Both the position numbers and the translations under genes were made by a program. Of a stretch of DNA of 64,000 nucleotides, positions 53,027 to 63,260 are shown piece by piece; position 1 is the stretch's first letter, and the number at the start of each line of letters is the position of its first letter. The notes under the pieces are model-generated. The model searched no databases. It saw only the letters and a program-made list of their open reading frames with translations, and was not told the origin of the DNA. This DNA comes from Maricaulaceae bacterium (GTDB taxonomy: Bacteria > Pseudomonadota > Alphaproteobacteria > Caulobacterales > Maricaulaceae), in the NCBI GenBank assembly GCA_026126205.1, contig JAHCJP010000004.1:168654-232653 (forward strand), written 5' to 3'.

Positions 53027-54120
53027 GCGCGCGGCGCGTGCTGATCGCCGCCGGCGGCACCGGCGGGCACATGTTTCCGGCGCGGGCGACGGCCGAGGCG
53101 CTGATCGCGCGCGGCTGCGCGGTGCGGCTGATCTCCGACGCGCGCGGGCTGGTGCATGCGGCGGATTTTCCCGCCGAGGCCGCGGACGAGATCCGCGCCG
53201 CCAGTCCGTCGACGAAAAATCCGCTGAAACTCGCTCGCGCGGCGGTGCAGCTTTCGGCCGGCGTGATGCAGGCACGGCGCATATTACGCGACTGGCGCCC
53301 ACATGTGGTGGCGGGCTTTGGCGGCTATCCGGCGTTTCCGGCGCTGGCCGCCGCCCGGATGGTGGGCGTTCGCTTCGCCATCCATGAACAGAACGCGGTG
53401 CTGGGCCGGGTGAACCGGGTGTTCGCGGGAAGCGCCGCCTTCGTCGCCAGCGGATTTGCACGGCTGGACCGCGCCCCGGCGGGCGCCCGGCGGCTGCTGA
53501 CCGGCAACCCGGTGCGGGCGGAGATCGTCGCCGCGCGCGAGGTTGCCTATGCGCCGCCGGCGGGCCGGGGGCGTATCCGGCTGCTGGTGCTGGGCGGCAG
53601 CCTGGGGGCGCGTATCCTGTCCGAAACCGTGCCCGCGGCGATCGCGCGCCTGCCGCAGGCGCTGCGCCGCCGCCTTGATGTCGCCCAACAGACCCGTGAG
53701 GAATCGCTTCCCATGGCGAGGGATGTTTATCAACAGGCCGGCGTGAAGGCCGATTGCCGCGCGTTCTTCGGCGATGTCGGCGAGCGGCTGGCGTCGGCGC
53801 ACCTGGTGATCGCGCGCGCCGGGGCGTCCAGCGTGTCGGAGATCGCCTGCGCCGGCCGGCCCGCCATCTTCGCGCCGCTGGCCATCGCCGCTGACGACCA
53901 CCAGGCCGCCAACGCCGAGGAGCTGGTCCGCGCCGGGGCGGCGGATTCGATCCGCGAACACGACCTGACCCCCGAAGGCCTGGCGGAATTGTTGCAGGCG
54001 CGGCTGCAGGATGCGGCTGGCCTCGCCGCCCGCGCCGCCGCGGCGCGCGCGCTGGGCCGGCCCGACGCCGCTGGCGTGCTGGCCGACGCGCTGGCCGCCC
54101 TTGCAGGAGAAGCCGCATGA
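53023..54120 (+). CDS. murG: lipid II synthase MurG
   Basis: MurG transfers GlcNAc from UDP-GlcNAc to lipid I. The 365-residue GT-B enzyme has the first glycine loop [12 protein letters not shown] at its start, [15 protein letters not shown], the second loop [13 protein letters not shown] and the UDP-GlcNAc motif [24 protein letters not shown]. The catalytic and UDP-ribose residues appear complete. It overlaps ftsW by 4 bp and murC by 4 bp. Confidence 0.97.
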   Translation: MSARRVLIAAGGTGGHMFPARATAEALIARGCAVRLISDARGLVHAADFPAEAADEIRAASPSTKNPLKLARAAVQLSAGVMQARRILRDWRPHVVAGFGGYPAFPALAAARMVGVRFAIHEQNAVLGRVNRVFAGSAAFVASGFARLDRAPAGARRLLTGNPVRAEIVAAREVAYAPPAGRGRIRLLVLGGSLGARILSETVPAAIARLPQALRRRLDVAQQTREESLPMARDVYQQAGVKADCRAFFGDVGERLASAHLVIARAGASSVSEIACAGRPAIFAPLAIAADDHQAANAEELVRAGAADSIREHDLTPEGLAELLQARLQDAAGLAARAAAARALGRPDAAGVLADALAALAGEAA

Positions 54121-55523
54121 AATCCGCGCCGCTGCCGCTGTCGCTCGGCCCCATCCATTTCGTCGGCATCGGCGGCATCGGCATGAGCGGCATCGCCGAG
54201 GTGATGCTCAATCTCGGCTATTCGGTGCAGGGAACCGACATCCGCGAGAACCCGAATGTCGAGCGCCTGCGCAAGAAGGGCGCGCGGGTGTTCATCGGCC
54301 ATGACGCGGCGCATGTGAACGGCGCCGGGGCGGTCGTGGTCTCCAGCGCCATCAAGCGCGACAACCCGGAGCTGAAGCACGCCCGCGAGCGCAAGATTCC
54401 TGTCGTGCGCCGGGCCGAGATGCTGGCCGAGCTGATGCGGCTGAAATACTCGGTCGCCGTCGCCGGCACCCACGGCAAGACCACCACCACCAGCCTGGTC
54501 GCCGCGCTGATGGAGGCCGCGGAGCTGGACCCCACCGTCATCAATGGCGGGGTGATCTCGGCCTATGGCTCGAACGCCCGCATGGGCGCGGGCGACTGGA
54601 TGGCGGTGGAGGCCGACGAGAGCGACGGCAGCTTCCTAAAGCTGCGCGCCACGGTTGGGATCGTCACCAATATCGACCCCGAGCACATGGAGCATTACGG
54701 CGATTTCGACGTGCTGCGCGACGCCTTCCACACCTTTGTCGAGAACCTGCCCTTCTATGGCTTCGCCGTGCTGTGCGCCGACCATCCGGAGGTGCAGAAT
54801 CTGGCCAGCCGCGTCGAGGACCGCCGCGTCGTCACCTATGGCTTCAGCCCGCAGGCCGACGTGAGGGCCGAGAACCTGGAAATGTCGCCGGACGGATCGC
54901 GCTTCGACGCGGTGTTCCGCATCGGGCGGGGAGAGCCGGAACGCTGGGCCGGGCTGATGCTGCCGATGATGGGGCGGCACAATGTGCTGAACGCGCTGGC
55001 GGCGCTCACCGTGGCGCGCGAGCTGGGCGGCGGGGAAGAGGCGCTGCGCGCGGCGCTGGCCGCTTTCGGCGGGGTCAAGCGCCGCTTCACCAGGACCGGG
55101 GAATGGAAGGGCGCGGCGATTATCGACGATTACGGCCATCACCCGGTCGAGATCGCCGCCGTGCTGGCCGCGGCGCGGCAGGCGGCGACGGGCAAGGTGA
55201 TCGCCGTGGTGCAGCCGCATCGCTACACCCGCCTGTCCAGCCTGTTCGAGGAGTTCAGCACCTGTTTCAACGACGCCGACGCGGTGCTGGTCGCCGATGT
55301 CTATACCGCCGGTGAAGACCCGATCGAGGGCGCGGACCGCGACCATCTGGTCGCCAGCCTGAAGGCGCACGGCCACCGCGACGCCGCCCCGGTGACGCGT
55401 GAAACGCTGGCCCGCGAGGTGGCGGCGCGCGCCGGCGCGGGCGATGTGGTGATCTGCCTCGGCGCGGGCGACATCACCGCCTGGGCCTACGCCCTGCCCG
55501 GCGAGCTGGAGACGCTGGGGTGA
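54117..55523 (+). CDS. murC: UDP-N-acetylmuramate:L-alanine ligase
   Basis: MurC starts the stem peptide by adding L-Ala to UDP-MurNAc. The 468-residue enzyme begins with [20 protein letters not shown] (the substrate-binding glycine loop). The P-loop is [12 protein letters not shown], followed by [12 protein letters not shown], the [13 protein letters not shown] stretch and DYGHHPVEI of the C-terminal domain. It is the fourth Mur ligase of the cluster and overlaps murG and murB by 4 bp. Confidence 0.97.
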   Translation: MKSAPLPLSLGPIHFVGIGGIGMSGIAEVMLNLGYSVQGTDIRENPNVERLRKKGARVFIGHDAAHVNGAGAVVVSSAIKRDNPELKHARERKIPVVRRAEMLAELMRLKYSVAVAGTHGKTTTTSLVAALMEAAELDPTVINGGVISAYGSNARMGAGDWMAVEADESDGSFLKLRATVGIVTNIDPEHMEHYGDFDVLRDAFHTFVENLPFYGFAVLCADHPEVQNLASRVEDRRVVTYGFSPQADVRAENLEMSPDGSRFDAVFRIGRGEPERWAGLMLPMMGRHNVLNALAALTVARELGGGEEALRAALAAFGGVKRRFTRTGEWKGAAIIDDYGHHPVEIAAVLAAARQAATGKVIAVVQPHRYTRLSSLFEEFSTCFNDADAVLVADVYTAGEDPIEGADRDHLVASLKAHGHRDAAPVTRETLAREVAARAGAGDVVICLGAGDITAWAYALPGELETLG

Positions 55524-56464
55524 GCTGGCCCCCCCTGAAGGCGAAGCTGCCGCCCGTTCGCGGCAAGCTGATCGAGAACGCGCCGCTGGCCGATGTCACC
55601 TGGCTGCGCGCCGGCGGCCCGGCGCAGGTGATGTTCCTGCCCGCAGACGCGGCCGACCTGTCGCATTTCCTCGCCGAAACGCCGCAGGAGATTCCGGTGA
55701 CGGCGCTGGGCGCGGGGTCGAACATTCTGGCGCGCGATGGCGGCGTGCCGGGCGTGGTGGTGCGGCTGACGGCGGCGTTCGCACAGGTGGAGGCGCTGGA
55801 CGGCGCCCGGTTGCGCGCCGGGGCCGCGGCGCCGGACAAGCGCGTGGCGATGGCCGCCGCGAAGGCGGGAATCGCCGGGCTGGAATATCTCGCCGGCGTG
55901 CCCGGAACCATCGGCGGCGCCGTGCGCATGAACGCCGGCTGTTACGACATGGAGACGAAGGATGTTCTGGTCTCGGCCCTCGCCGTCGACCGGCTTGGCC
56001 GTCTGATCCGCGCCGGGCGCGACGAGCTGGGCTACGCCTACCGCCACAGCGCCGCGCCGGAGGACTGGATTTTCATCGAGGCCGAGTTTCAGGGCCGCGC
56101 CGGCGACCCGGCGGCAGTGGCGGCGCGCATCGAAGACATCACCGCCCGCCGCGAGGCGACGCAGCCGATCCGCGAGAAAACCTCCGGCTCCACCTTCCGC
56201 AATCCCGATCCGCCGGGAACGCCGGACCAGCGCAAGGCGTGGCAGATGATCGACGCCGCCGGCTGGCGCGGGCGGCGCGTCGGCGGGGCGCGGTTTTCCG
56301 AGATGCACGCCAATTTCCTGATCAATGACGGAACCGCCAGCGCGGCGGATCTGGAGGCCGTGGCCGAGGGCGCGCGCGCCGCGGTTAGGGAAATGTTCGG
56401 CGTCGACCTGCAATGGGAGGTCAAACGCATTGGCGTAGCGGCCGGGGAGAGCGGGAATGGCTGA
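55520..56464 (+). CDS. murB: UDP-N-acetylenolpyruvoylglucosamine reductase
   Basis: MurB reduces the enolpyruvyl group to give UDP-MurNAc, using FAD and NADPH. The 314-residue enzyme has the FAD-binding [57 protein letters not shown] and the [13 protein letters not shown] motif with the proton-donor Ser. A late Glu ([11 protein letters not shown]) is in the expected position. It overlaps murC by 4 bp and ddl by 8 bp. Confidence 0.96.
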   Translation: MSWPPLKAKLPPVRGKLIENAPLADVTWLRAGGPAQVMFLPADAADLSHFLAETPQEIPVTALGAGSNILARDGGVPGVVVRLTAAFAQVEALDGARLRAGAAAPDKRVAMAAAKAGIAGLEYLAGVPGTIGGAVRMNAGCYDMETKDVLVSALAVDRLGRLIRAGRDELGYAYRHSAAPEDWIFIEAEFQGRAGDPAAVAARIEDITARREATQPIREKTSGSTFRNPDPPGTPDQRKAWQMIDAAGWRGRRVGGARFSEMHANFLINDGTASAADLEAVAEGARAAVREMFGVDLQWEVKRIGVAAGESGNG

Positions 56465-57371
56465 TCGCATCGCGGTTCTGCTGGGCGGCCTGTCGGCCGA
56501 GCGCGAGGTGTCGCTGGTCTCCGGCCGGGCCTGTGCGGACGCCCTGCGCCGCAAGGGCTGGGACGTGGTGGAGATAGACCCCACGCGCCAGGTCGCCCGC
56601 CAGCTTGAGGAAGCGAAACCGGACGTGGTGTTCAACGCCCTGCACGGCGAATGGGGCGAGGACGGCCGCGTGCAGGGCATCCTCGACCATTTCGGCGCGC
56701 CCTACACCCATTCCGGGGTGCTGGCCTCGGCGCTGGCCATGGACAAGCAGCGGGCGAAAGCGGTGTTCGAACGCTTCGGCGCTCCCTGCCCGGAAGGGGT
56801 GCTCGCCGACCGGTTCGAGGCCGCGTCGCGCCATGTGATGAAGCCGCCCTATGTGGCCAAGCCGAACGCGCAGGGGTCCTCCGTCGGCGTGTTCATCGTG
56901 CCCGAGGGCGCCAACCGCCCGCCGGCGGAACTGGCGGCGAAGGACTGGGCGCTGGGCGACCAGGTGCTGATCGAGAAATTCATCCCGGGCCGCGAGCTGA
57001 CCGTGGCGGTGATGGGCGACCGGGCGCTGGGCGTCACCGAGATCATCCCGCGCACGGCGTTTTACGATTACGAGGCCAAATACGCCGCCGGCGGCTCCAT
57101 CCACGAAATCCCGGCCAAAATTCCTGACGCGGTGGCGGAAGAGGCGAAACGCCTCGCCCTGCTGGCGCATGATGCGCTGGGCTGCCGCGGGCTGACGCGA
57201 TCCGACTTCCGTTACGACGAAGCGAACGGCAGGCGGTTGTGGTTACTCGAAATTAACACCCAGCCCGGCATGACTCCCACTTCACTCGCCCCGGAACAGG
57301 CGGCCTGGAGCGGGATCGGTTTCGACGATCTTGTCCAGTGGATGGCGGAGGACGCGTCATGCCCCAGGTGA
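56457..57371 (+). CDS. ddl: D-alanine--D-alanine ligase
   Basis: Ddl produces D-Ala-D-Ala for MurF. The 304-residue ATP-grasp enzyme has the start [25 protein letters not shown], the [16 protein letters not shown] block (HGxxGEDG), the substrate loop [19 protein letters not shown]-binding [11 protein letters not shown] and the metal-binding C-terminal [17 protein letters not shown]. The Tyr/Ser pair of the D-Ala-D-Ala type is expected, and vancomycin-type (D-lactate) changes are not obvious. It overlaps murB by 8 bp and ftsQ by 13 bp. Confidence 0.97.
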   Translation: MADRIAVLLGGLSAEREVSLVSGRACADALRRKGWDVVEIDPTRQVARQLEEAKPDVVFNALHGEWGEDGRVQGILDHFGAPYTHSGVLASALAMDKQRAKAVFERFGAPCPEGVLADRFEAASRHVMKPPYVAKPNAQGSSVGVFIVPEGANRPPAELAAKDWALGDQVLIEKFIPGRELTVAVMGDRALGVTEIIPRTAFYDYEAKYAAGGSIHEIPAKIPDAVAEEAKRLALLAHDALGCRGLTRSDFRYDEANGRRLWLLEINTQPGMTPTSLAPEQAAWSGIGFDDLVQWMAEDASCPR

Positions 57372-58261
57372 GACGCGCCGGAGGGGCCCGGCCGGGTCCC
57401 CGGCGTACGTCCGCCAGACGAACCGCCGCGGCGTCTGCGCCGCGGCGTTTGCGTAACTGGGCCGAAGCCCAGATACGCGGCGCCCGCTACAGCGCCGCCA
57501 ACGCCGCGCGTCTCGGCGCCGTGCTGGCCGCGGGTTTGCTGGTCATCGTCATCGGAGGTCTGGCGCTGTTCGGGCGGCTGGGCGACGCCGGAGCCGCCAT
57601 GGCGCAGGGCGCCCATGCCCGCATGGCCGCGCTGGGGTTCGCCGTTGAATCCGTCGACGTGACCGGCGCCGCAGGCGACCAGGCCGCGCAGGTGGCGGCC
57701 GCTATCGCCGCCGGGCACGGCCAGCCGCTGTCGTCTGTCGACATCCACCGCGCCCGCAGCCGCGTGGAGGCCCTGCCATGGGTGCGTTCAGCGTCCGTCG
57801 CCCGCCTGTGGCCGAACCGCATCGCAGTGATCGTGGAATCGCGCGAGGCGTTCGCGCTGTGGCAACGCGGCGGCAGGCTGAGCCTGATCGACCGCGACGG
57901 TGAAGTGCTGGGCGCGGCGGAAGCCGGGGACTATCCGGGGCTGATGTTGCTGGTGGACACCGGCGCGGACCGCGCTGCGGCCGAGATCGTCGACGCGCTG
58001 GCGCTGCATCCGGCGATCGCGGCGCGCACCGTCGCGGCCGTACGCGTCGGCGGACGCCGCTGGAATCTGCGCCTCGACACCGGCGCCGACGTCAAACTGC
58101 CCGAAGAGGATGTCGTCGCGGCGCTGGGCTTTCTCGCCGCGCTCCACGCCGAGCGCGGGGTGCTGCGGCTGGAGGCCGAGAACATCGATCTGCGCATTCC
58201 GGGCGAAATGGTGGTCCGCGCCCGGCCCGGGCGCGCCGGGGGCGCGGAGCGCGACGCGTGA
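57359..58261 (+). CDS. ftsQ: cell division protein FtsQ
   Basis: FtsQ is the bitopic scaffold that links early and late divisome proteins. The 300 residues have a basic cytoplasmic N-terminus (about 1-45), a membrane helix ([20 protein letters not shown], about 52-71), the POTRA domain (about 88-160) with [12 protein letters not shown] and the beta domain (about 165-275). The ATG at 57359 has GGAGG upstream. It overlaps ddl and overlaps ftsA by a GTGA. Confidence 0.93.
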   Translation: MPQVRRAGGARPGPRRTSARRTAAASAPRRLRNWAEAQIRGARYSAANAARLGAVLAAGLLVIVIGGLALFGRLGDAGAAMAQGAHARMAALGFAVESVDVTGAAGDQAAQVAAAIAAGHGQPLSSVDIHRARSRVEALPWVRSASVARLWPNRIAVIVESREAFALWQRGGRLSLIDRDGEVLGAAEAGDYPGLMLLVDTGADRAAAEIVDALALHPAIAARTVAAVRVGGRRWNLRLDTGADVKLPEEDVVAALGFLAALHAERGVLRLEAENIDLRIPGEMVVRARPGRAGGAERDA

Positions 58262-59604
58262 TCGGCGGCTGGCTGCAAAAGGGTTCCGGCAAGTCCGGAG
58301 ACGGCCAGGGGGTGCGTCCCGGCGTTCACGCCGCGCTGGATGTCGGCTCGGCCAAGATCGCCTGTTTCATCGGCCGCGCCGAACAGACCGCCGCCGGACC
58401 CCGGCCGCGGGTGATCGGCGTCGGCCACCAGTCCAGCCGTGGCGTTCGCGCCGGGGCTGTGGTGGATCTGGAGGCCGCACGCGATGCGATCCGCGAGGCG
58501 GTGCAACGCGCCGAGCGCATGGCCGGGCTGGCCGTTAACGCCGTCACCGTGACCATGGCCGCTGGCCAGCTGCGCGCATCACGCACGACGGCGCAGGCGG
58601 GACTGCATTCGCGCGAGGTGACGGAACGCGACATGCGCCGCGTACTCGACGCCGCCCGCGCCGAGTTCGCCGAGCCGGACCGCATGCTGTTGCACGCCAT
58701 CCCCGTGCGCTGGGCGGTCGACGGCCAGCGCGGCTTGCGCACGCCGCTGGGCATGCCGGGCCGCCGGCTGGGCGCGGAAGTGGCGCTGGTCTCCGCCGCC
58801 GTCGCGCCGTTGCGCAATCTGCTGGCCTGCGTCGAGGGCTGCCATCTGGATCTCAAGGGGGTCGCGGCGGCTCCATACGCCTCCGGACTGTCGGCGCTGG
58901 CCGAGGACGAGATGGAGCTGGGCGCACTGCTGCTGGACATGGGCGCGGGCGCCACGACCGCCGCCATGTTCGCGGACGGGGTTCTGCAGCACGCGGAATC
59001 CGCGCCTGTGGGCGGCGGGCATGTGACCAGCGACATCGCCCGCGGCCTGTCAACGCCGCTGGCCGCCGCGGAACGGCTGAAAATCCTTTACGGGTCTGCG
59101 TTGGACAGCCCCGATGACGACCGCGAGATGATCGAGGTGCCGCCCGTGGCGGGCGACCCCGGGGCCGGCATGGGCAGCGCGCCGCGCGCCATGCTGAACG
59201 CCATTATCCGCCCCCGCCTGGAAGAGACGTTCGAGCTGATCCGCGACCGGCTGGCTGACGCCGGCTTCGCCAGCGCGCAGACGCCGCGGCTGGTGCTGAC
59301 CGGCGGCGCGGCCCAGCTGCCCGGCGCCATGGAGCTGGCCGCCCGCGTATTCGGCAAGCCGTCGCGGCTGGCCCGGCCGCAGGGCGTGTCGGGGCTGGGC
59401 GATGCGGTGAGCGGCCCCGGCTTCGCCGCCGCCGCTTACGGTGCTGCTGCTGGCCGAGGCGCGCGGTCCGGCGCAGAGCACGCGCTGGGCTGTCCAGGCC
59501 GGCAACCGCGCCGGCCGCAGCCAGGCAGCCGGCGGCCGCACGTCCATTTGGCGCTGGCTGGCGGAAAGTTTCTGACAAAAACCGTTCCGTCTCCGGTGGT
59601 TTAA
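58258..59604 (+). CDS. ftsA: cell division protein FtsA, C-terminus out of frame
   Basis: FtsA is the actin-like protein that ties FtsZ to the membrane. Residues 1-392 are normal: HAALDVGSAKIACFIGRAE (phosphate loop 1), the SHS2-like 1C domain (TVTMAAGQLRASRT), LLLDMGAGATTAAMF (phosphate loop 2) and VLTGGAAQLPGAMELA (adenosine loop). Beyond position 59434 the open frame becomes Arg/Pro-rich and unlike FtsA. The next frame (59435-59575) instead encodes the expected tail, ending in IWRWLAESF, the amphipathic membrane-targeting helix. A one-base insertion (or two-base loss) near 59434 therefore breaks the gene. Start is GTG 58258. Confidence 0.93.
   Translation: MIGGWLQKGSGKSGDGQGVRPGVHAALDVGSAKIACFIGRAEQTAAGPRPRVIGVGHQSSRGVRAGAVVDLEAARDAIREAVQRAERMAGLAVNAVTVTMAAGQLRASRTTAQAGLHSREVTERDMRRVLDAARAEFAEPDRMLLHAIPVRWAVDGQRGLRTPLGMPGRRLGAEVALVSAAVAPLRNLLACVEGCHLDLKGVAAAPYASGLSALAEDEMELGALLLDMGAGATTAAMFADGVLQHAESAPVGGGHVTSDIARGLSTPLAAAERLKILYGSALDSPDDDREMIEVPPVAGDPGAGMGSAPRAMLNAIIRPRLEETFELIRDRLADAGFASAQTPRLVLTGGAAQLPGAMELAARVFGKPSRLARPQGVSGLGDAVSGPGFAAAAYGAAAGRGARSGAEHALGCPGRQPRRPQPGSRRPHVHLALAGGKFLTKTVPSPVV
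59435..59575 (+). other. shifted-frame continuation encoding the FtsA membrane-targeting tail
   Basis: Reading from 59435 in the +1 frame gives 46 residues starting LTVLLLAEARGP and ending IWRWLAESF before TGA at 59573. This is the normal C-terminal pattern of FtsA (linker, then amphipathic helix). No slippery heptamer is visible at the junction, which lies in a GCC-rich run. Confidence 0.7.
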
Positions 59605-59615
59605 CCCTCGCTTAA
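59601..59615. promoter_or_regulatory. CtrA-type box upstream of ftsZ
   Basis: TTAA, seven bases, TTAA (59601-59604 and 59612-59615) is a perfect match to the CtrA consensus spacing. It lies 68 bp before the ftsZ ATG, after ftsA. CtrA controls ftsZ and ftsQA in Caulobacter. That this site is active is inference from the motif and the position. Confidence 0.6.
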
Positions 59616-59682
59616 GTGATGCGGGACAAGGGTTAACGCCGACAAACGTCTTAACCTTACGGCATCCTTTACGGAGCGGCCC

Positions 59683-61200
59683 ATGCCCCTGAACCTGTCG
59701 GTCCCCCAGACCACGGAACTTCGCCCGCGCATCGTCGTCTTTGGCGTCGGCGGCGCCGGCGGCAACGCCGTCAACAACATGATCGACGCCGCGCTGGAGG
59801 GCGTCGACTTCGTCGTCGCCAACACCGACGCGCAGGCGCTGTCGCGCTCCAAGACCGACAGGCGAATCCAGATGGGCGCCGCCATCACCGAAGGCCTGGG
59901 CGCCGGAGCGCGGCCGGAAGTCGGTGAACGCGCCGCCGAGGATTCGCTGCCCGAGATCCTGGAGCATCTTGCCGGGGCGCACATGGTGTTCATCACCGCC
60001 GGCATGGGCGGCGGCACCGGCACCGGCGCCGCGCCGGTGATCGCCCGCGCCGCGCGCGAGCAGGGCATCCTGACCGTCGGCGTGGTGACCAAGCCGTTCC
60101 TGTTCGAGGGCACGCGCCGCATGCGGATCGCCGAGGCCGGCATCGCCCAGATCCAGGACCACGTCGATACGCTGATCGTGATTCCGAACCAGAACCTGTT
60201 TCGCATCGCCAACGAGAAGACCACCTTCGCCGAGGCTTTCGCCATGGCCGACCAGGTGCTGCATTCCGGCGTGCGCGGCATCACCGACCTGATGGTCATG
60301 CCCGGCCTGATCAATCTCGACTTCGCCGACGTGCGCACGGTGATGAACGAAATGGGCAAGGCGATGATGGGCACAGGCGAGGCCAGCGGCGAGAAACGCG
60401 CCGTGCAGGCCGCCCACGCCGCCATCGCCAACCCGCTGCTGGACGACGTGTCGATGAAGGGCGCGCGCGGGGTGCTGATCAACATCACCGGCGGCTATGA
60501 CATGACCCTGTTCGAGGTCGACGAGGCCGCCAACGAAATCCGCAACGAGGTCGACCCAGACGCCAATATCATCGTCGGCTCCACCTTCGACGAAGGCATG
60601 GAGGGCAAGGTGCGCGTCTCCGTGGTCGCCACCGGCATAGAGTCCGAGGCCGAAGCCGCCGACCCGCGCGCCCGCCGCCGCAATGGCGCCGCGGAGGCCG
60701 TGGCGCCGTGGCGTCGCGAAACGCCGGCGCCGCGCCACCCGCTGGTGCGTCGCCTGGCCGACGACCGCGTCGAGCCCGGCCAGATGACGGCGCAGGCGCC
60801 GCTGGCGGACGACGGGTTCGATGAGGACGGCATCCGCCGCCCGAAGGCCATGACGCCGGACGAGGCCCCGGACCCCTTCATCGACGATGGCGCGTCCGCC
60901 GCCGCTGCGGAATTGCACGAAGATCCGCGCCCGCAGGTGGTGCGCGATCAGGAGCGTCTGGCCGCCGAGGCCGCACGCATTCCCGCCCGCGCCGCCGAGC
61001 CGCAGCCCGAGAAAACCGGGTTCAGCCTGTTCGGCCGCCGCCGCAAGCCCGCCGAGCCGCCGGCGAAGACCGCGCCCAGCCTGTCCGGCGCCGCGCCGCA
61101 GCCGCGTCCGGCCCCGCGTGCGGGCGGCGATCTCTTCGAGGACGCCCAGGACGAGGCGGACCTGGAGATCCCGGCCTTCCTGCGCCGTCAGGCCAACTAG
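59683..61200 (+). CDS. ftsZ: cell division GTPase FtsZ
   Basis: FtsZ is the tubulin homologue that forms the Z ring. The GTPase domain (about 1-320) has [18 protein letters not shown], the tubulin signature [13 protein letters not shown] and the synergy loop [12 protein letters not shown] long, disordered, charged linker (about 325-490) follows, and the conserved C-terminal peptide [11 protein letters not shown] (about 494-504) binds FtsA and other partners. The linker is longer than in E. coli, as usual in alphaproteobacteria. The total is 505 residues. A CtrA-type box precedes it. Confidence 0.98.
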   Translation: MPLNLSVPQTTELRPRIVVFGVGGAGGNAVNNMIDAALEGVDFVVANTDAQALSRSKTDRRIQMGAAITEGLGAGARPEVGERAAEDSLPEILEHLAGAHMVFITAGMGGGTGTGAAPVIARAAREQGILTVGVVTKPFLFEGTRRMRIAEAGIAQIQDHVDTLIVIPNQNLFRIANEKTTFAEAFAMADQVLHSGVRGITDLMVMPGLINLDFADVRTVMNEMGKAMMGTGEASGEKRAVQAAHAAIANPLLDDVSMKGARGVLINITGGYDMTLFEVDEAANEIRNEVDPDANIIVGSTFDEGMEGKVRVSVVATGIESEAEAADPRARRRNGAAEAVAPWRRETPAPRHPLVRRLADDRVEPGQMTAQAPLADDGFDEDGIRRPKAMTPDEAPDPFIDDGASAAAAELHEDPRPQVVRDQERLAAEAARIPARAAEPQPEKTGFSLFGRRRKPAEPPAKTAPSLSGAAPQPRPAPRAGGDLFEDAQDEADLEIPAFLRRQAN

Positions 61201-61218
61201 CAATTCCGCGCATCGACA

Positions 61219-61250
61219 CCCGGCCCCGGCGCGACGCGCTGGGGCCGGTC
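61219..61250 (+). terminator. probable terminator after ftsZ
   Basis: A stem of CCGGCCCC / GGGGCCGG with a 13-nt loop lies 20 bp after the ftsZ stop; a short TTT follows. The rest of the 61201-61382 gap presumably holds the lpxC promoter; I see no clear -35/-10 pair. Confidence 0.45.
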
Positions 61251-61382
61251 GCGTTTCGCAGGCGTAACATTGCGCAACAATGCTTTAATTGCCGTGCAGC
61301 ATGGCTGGGTTAGGGTCATGCCCGAGTGGGGGCGTGGGCCGCATCGCGGCCCTTGTCATAATCAAAAAGATGGCGGGTTGAA

Positions 61383-62282
61383 GTGATCCAGCGTCAGACA
61401 TTGGCATCGGCGGCCGTGTGTGCGGGGGTGGGGCTGCATTCGGGCGAGCGCGTCCGCATGGTGCTCAAGCCTGCGCCTGCCGGATCGGGCATCATGTTCG
61501 AGCGCTCCGACGTCACCGGCCGCGACAACCGCATTCCCGCCCGCGCCGCCAATGTCACCGGCCTGCGCCTCGGCACCACCCTGACCAATGAAGCCGGCGT
61601 CTCCGTCGCCACGGTGGAGCACCTGATGGCCGCGCTGGCCGGCCTCGCCGTCGACGATGTGACGGTGGAGGTGGACGGCCCGGAAGTGCCGGTGATGGAC
61701 GGCTCCAGCGCGCCTTTCGTCGACCTGATCCGCCATGCCGGCCTGCAGGGGCGCCCCGCCCCGCGCCGCGGCATCCAGGTCCTGAAGCCGGTCACGGTGG
61801 ACATGCAGGGCCGCTCGGCCAGCTTCCTGCCCGCCCTGCGGCCGGCGATCGATGTCGAGATCGAGTTTCCGCACGCCGCGGTCGGCCGTCAGCGCTATCA
61901 TTTCGAGATTACGCCCGACATCTTCTCCGGCGAGATCGCCCCGGCCCGCACCTTCGGTTTCAAGAGCGACTTTGACGCCCTGATGCAGGCCGGGCTGGCC
62001 CGCGGCGGCTCCATGGACAACGCCGTGGTGGTGGACGAGGCCGGGGTGGCCAACCCGGAAGGCCTGCGCTTCGCCGACGAGTTCGCCCGCCACAAGGCGC
62101 TGGACGCGCTGGGCGACCTCTATCTGGCCGGCGCGCCGATCATCGGGCTCTACCAGGCCCGCAAACCCGGCCACGCCCTGAACAATATCGCCGTGCGCGC
62201 GCTGCTGGCCGACGAGACCGCGTGGAAAATAGTGACGCTGCGCGACGCGCCCGCCAGCCGGGCGGCGGCGGCGCGGTCCTGA
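61383..62282 (+). CDS. lpxC: UDP-3-O-acyl-N-acetylglucosamine deacetylase
   Basis: LpxC catalyses the committed step of lipid A synthesis. The 299-residue zinc enzyme begins IQRQTLASAAVCAGVGLHSGERV. The zinc His80 lies in TVEHLMAALAGLAVDD, the catalytic region includes VMDGSSAPFVD, and the second zinc/catalytic motif HKALDALGDLYL (HKxLD) is intact. The GTG at 61383 gives the standard start. It follows ftsZ in the same order as in E. coli (ftsZ-lpxC). Confidence 0.97.
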   Translation: MIQRQTLASAAVCAGVGLHSGERVRMVLKPAPAGSGIMFERSDVTGRDNRIPARAANVTGLRLGTTLTNEAGVSVATVEHLMAALAGLAVDDVTVEVDGPEVPVMDGSSAPFVDLIRHAGLQGRPAPRRGIQVLKPVTVDMQGRSASFLPALRPAIDVEIEFPHAAVGRQRYHFEITPDIFSGEIAPARTFGFKSDFDALMQAGLARGGSMDNAVVVDEAGVANPEGLRFADEFARHKALDALGDLYLAGAPIIGLYQARKPGHALNNIAVRALLADETAWKIVTLRDAPASRAAAARS

Positions 62283-62407
62283 CCGCGGCGGGACCGGTTT
62301 CAGACCGTCTTGGCTGATACGGCGCTTTTGCCCGAGCCGATCATCCGTTAAAACGCTGTGTCCGAAGCGGCGCCGTCCGGCGCCAAGCCTTGTCCCGGGG
62401 AGCCTTC

Positions 62408-63247
62408 ATGGCGGTCGCGTTTCGTCTGATCCTGATTATCGCCATCGCCTTTGCGGCGGCGTCCTGCCAGCGCAACCGGCCGACCGAGCGCGTCGCCTAT
62501 GTCGAGCGCCCGGCCGAGACCATCTACACCGACGCCTTCCAGATGATGGAAAATCGCCGCTACATGCAGGCGGCGGCGATGTTCGAGGAGGTGGAGCGCC
62601 AGCACCCGTATTCGGAATGGGCGCGTCGCGCGATGCTGATGTCGGCCTTCGCCAACTACCAGGCCCGCCGTTACGAACAGGCCATCTCCGGTGCCCAGCG
62701 CTACATCAACCTGCATCCGGGCAGCCGCAGCGCCGCCTACGCCTATTACCTGGTCGCCATCTGCCATTACGAGCAGATCATGGATGTCGGCCGCGACCAG
62801 CGCACGACCGAACAGGCGCTGGACGCCCTGCGCCAGGTAGTGCGCCGTTATCCCAACAGCCGCTACGCCCAGGACGCGCGGCTGAAGATCGACATGACGC
62901 TGGACCACCTGGCCGGCAAGGAGATGGATGTCGGCCGCTGGTATCTGCGCCGCAACCACCATGTCGCGGCGATCAACCGCTTCCGCACGGTCATCGAGAC
63001 CTACCAGACCACCTCGCACACGCCCGAGGCGCTGCACCGCATCGTCGAGGCCTATGTGGCCATGGGCATCGACGAGGAGGCCCGCCGCGTCGCCGCCGTT
63101 CTGGGGCATAACTTCCCCGGCAGCACCTGGTACGAGGACAGCTATACCCTGCTGACCCGCGAAGGCATCGCCGCGCCCGACGCCGAGGGCCTGGAGCGCG
63201 GCGAGCCCGGCTATCTTCGCAGGGCGCTGACGCGGCTGTTCGGGTAA
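62408..63247 (+). CDS. bamD: outer membrane assembly lipoprotein BamD
   Basis: BamD is the essential lipoprotein of the BAM complex that inserts beta-barrel proteins. The 279 residues start with a signal sequence and a lipobox AASC (Cys20). Five TPR-type helical repeats follow (about 40-230), with YTDAFQMMENRRYMQAAAMFEEVERQHPYSEWA and repeated YP.S.YA motifs. The ATG at 62408 follows GGGGAG. It sits between lpxC and recN, as in many alphaproteobacteria. Confidence 0.95.
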   Translation: MAVAFRLILIIAIAFAAASCQRNRPTERVAYVERPAETIYTDAFQMMENRRYMQAAAMFEEVERQHPYSEWARRAMLMSAFANYQARRYEQAISGAQRYINLHPGSRSAAYAYYLVAICHYEQIMDVGRDQRTTEQALDALRQVVRRYPNSRYAQDARLKIDMTLDHLAGKEMDVGRWYLRRNHHVAAINRFRTVIETYQTTSHTPEALHRIVEAYVAMGIDEEARRVAAVLGHNFPGSTWYEDSYTLLTREGIAAPDAEGLERGEPGYLRRALTRLFG

Positions 63248-63260
63248 CGCGCGGGGGCCG

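Noticed and set aside
59633..59654. Second TTAA pair before ftsZ as another CtrA site
   Set aside because: The TTAA units start 18 bp apart instead of the required 11, so they do not form the TTAA-N7-TTAA box.
59050..61203. 717-codon open frame on the minus strand opposite ftsA/ftsZ
   Set aside because: It is antisense to FtsZ. Its low-complexity His/Arg/Ala/Gly content is that of a shadow frame produced by third-position GC bias.
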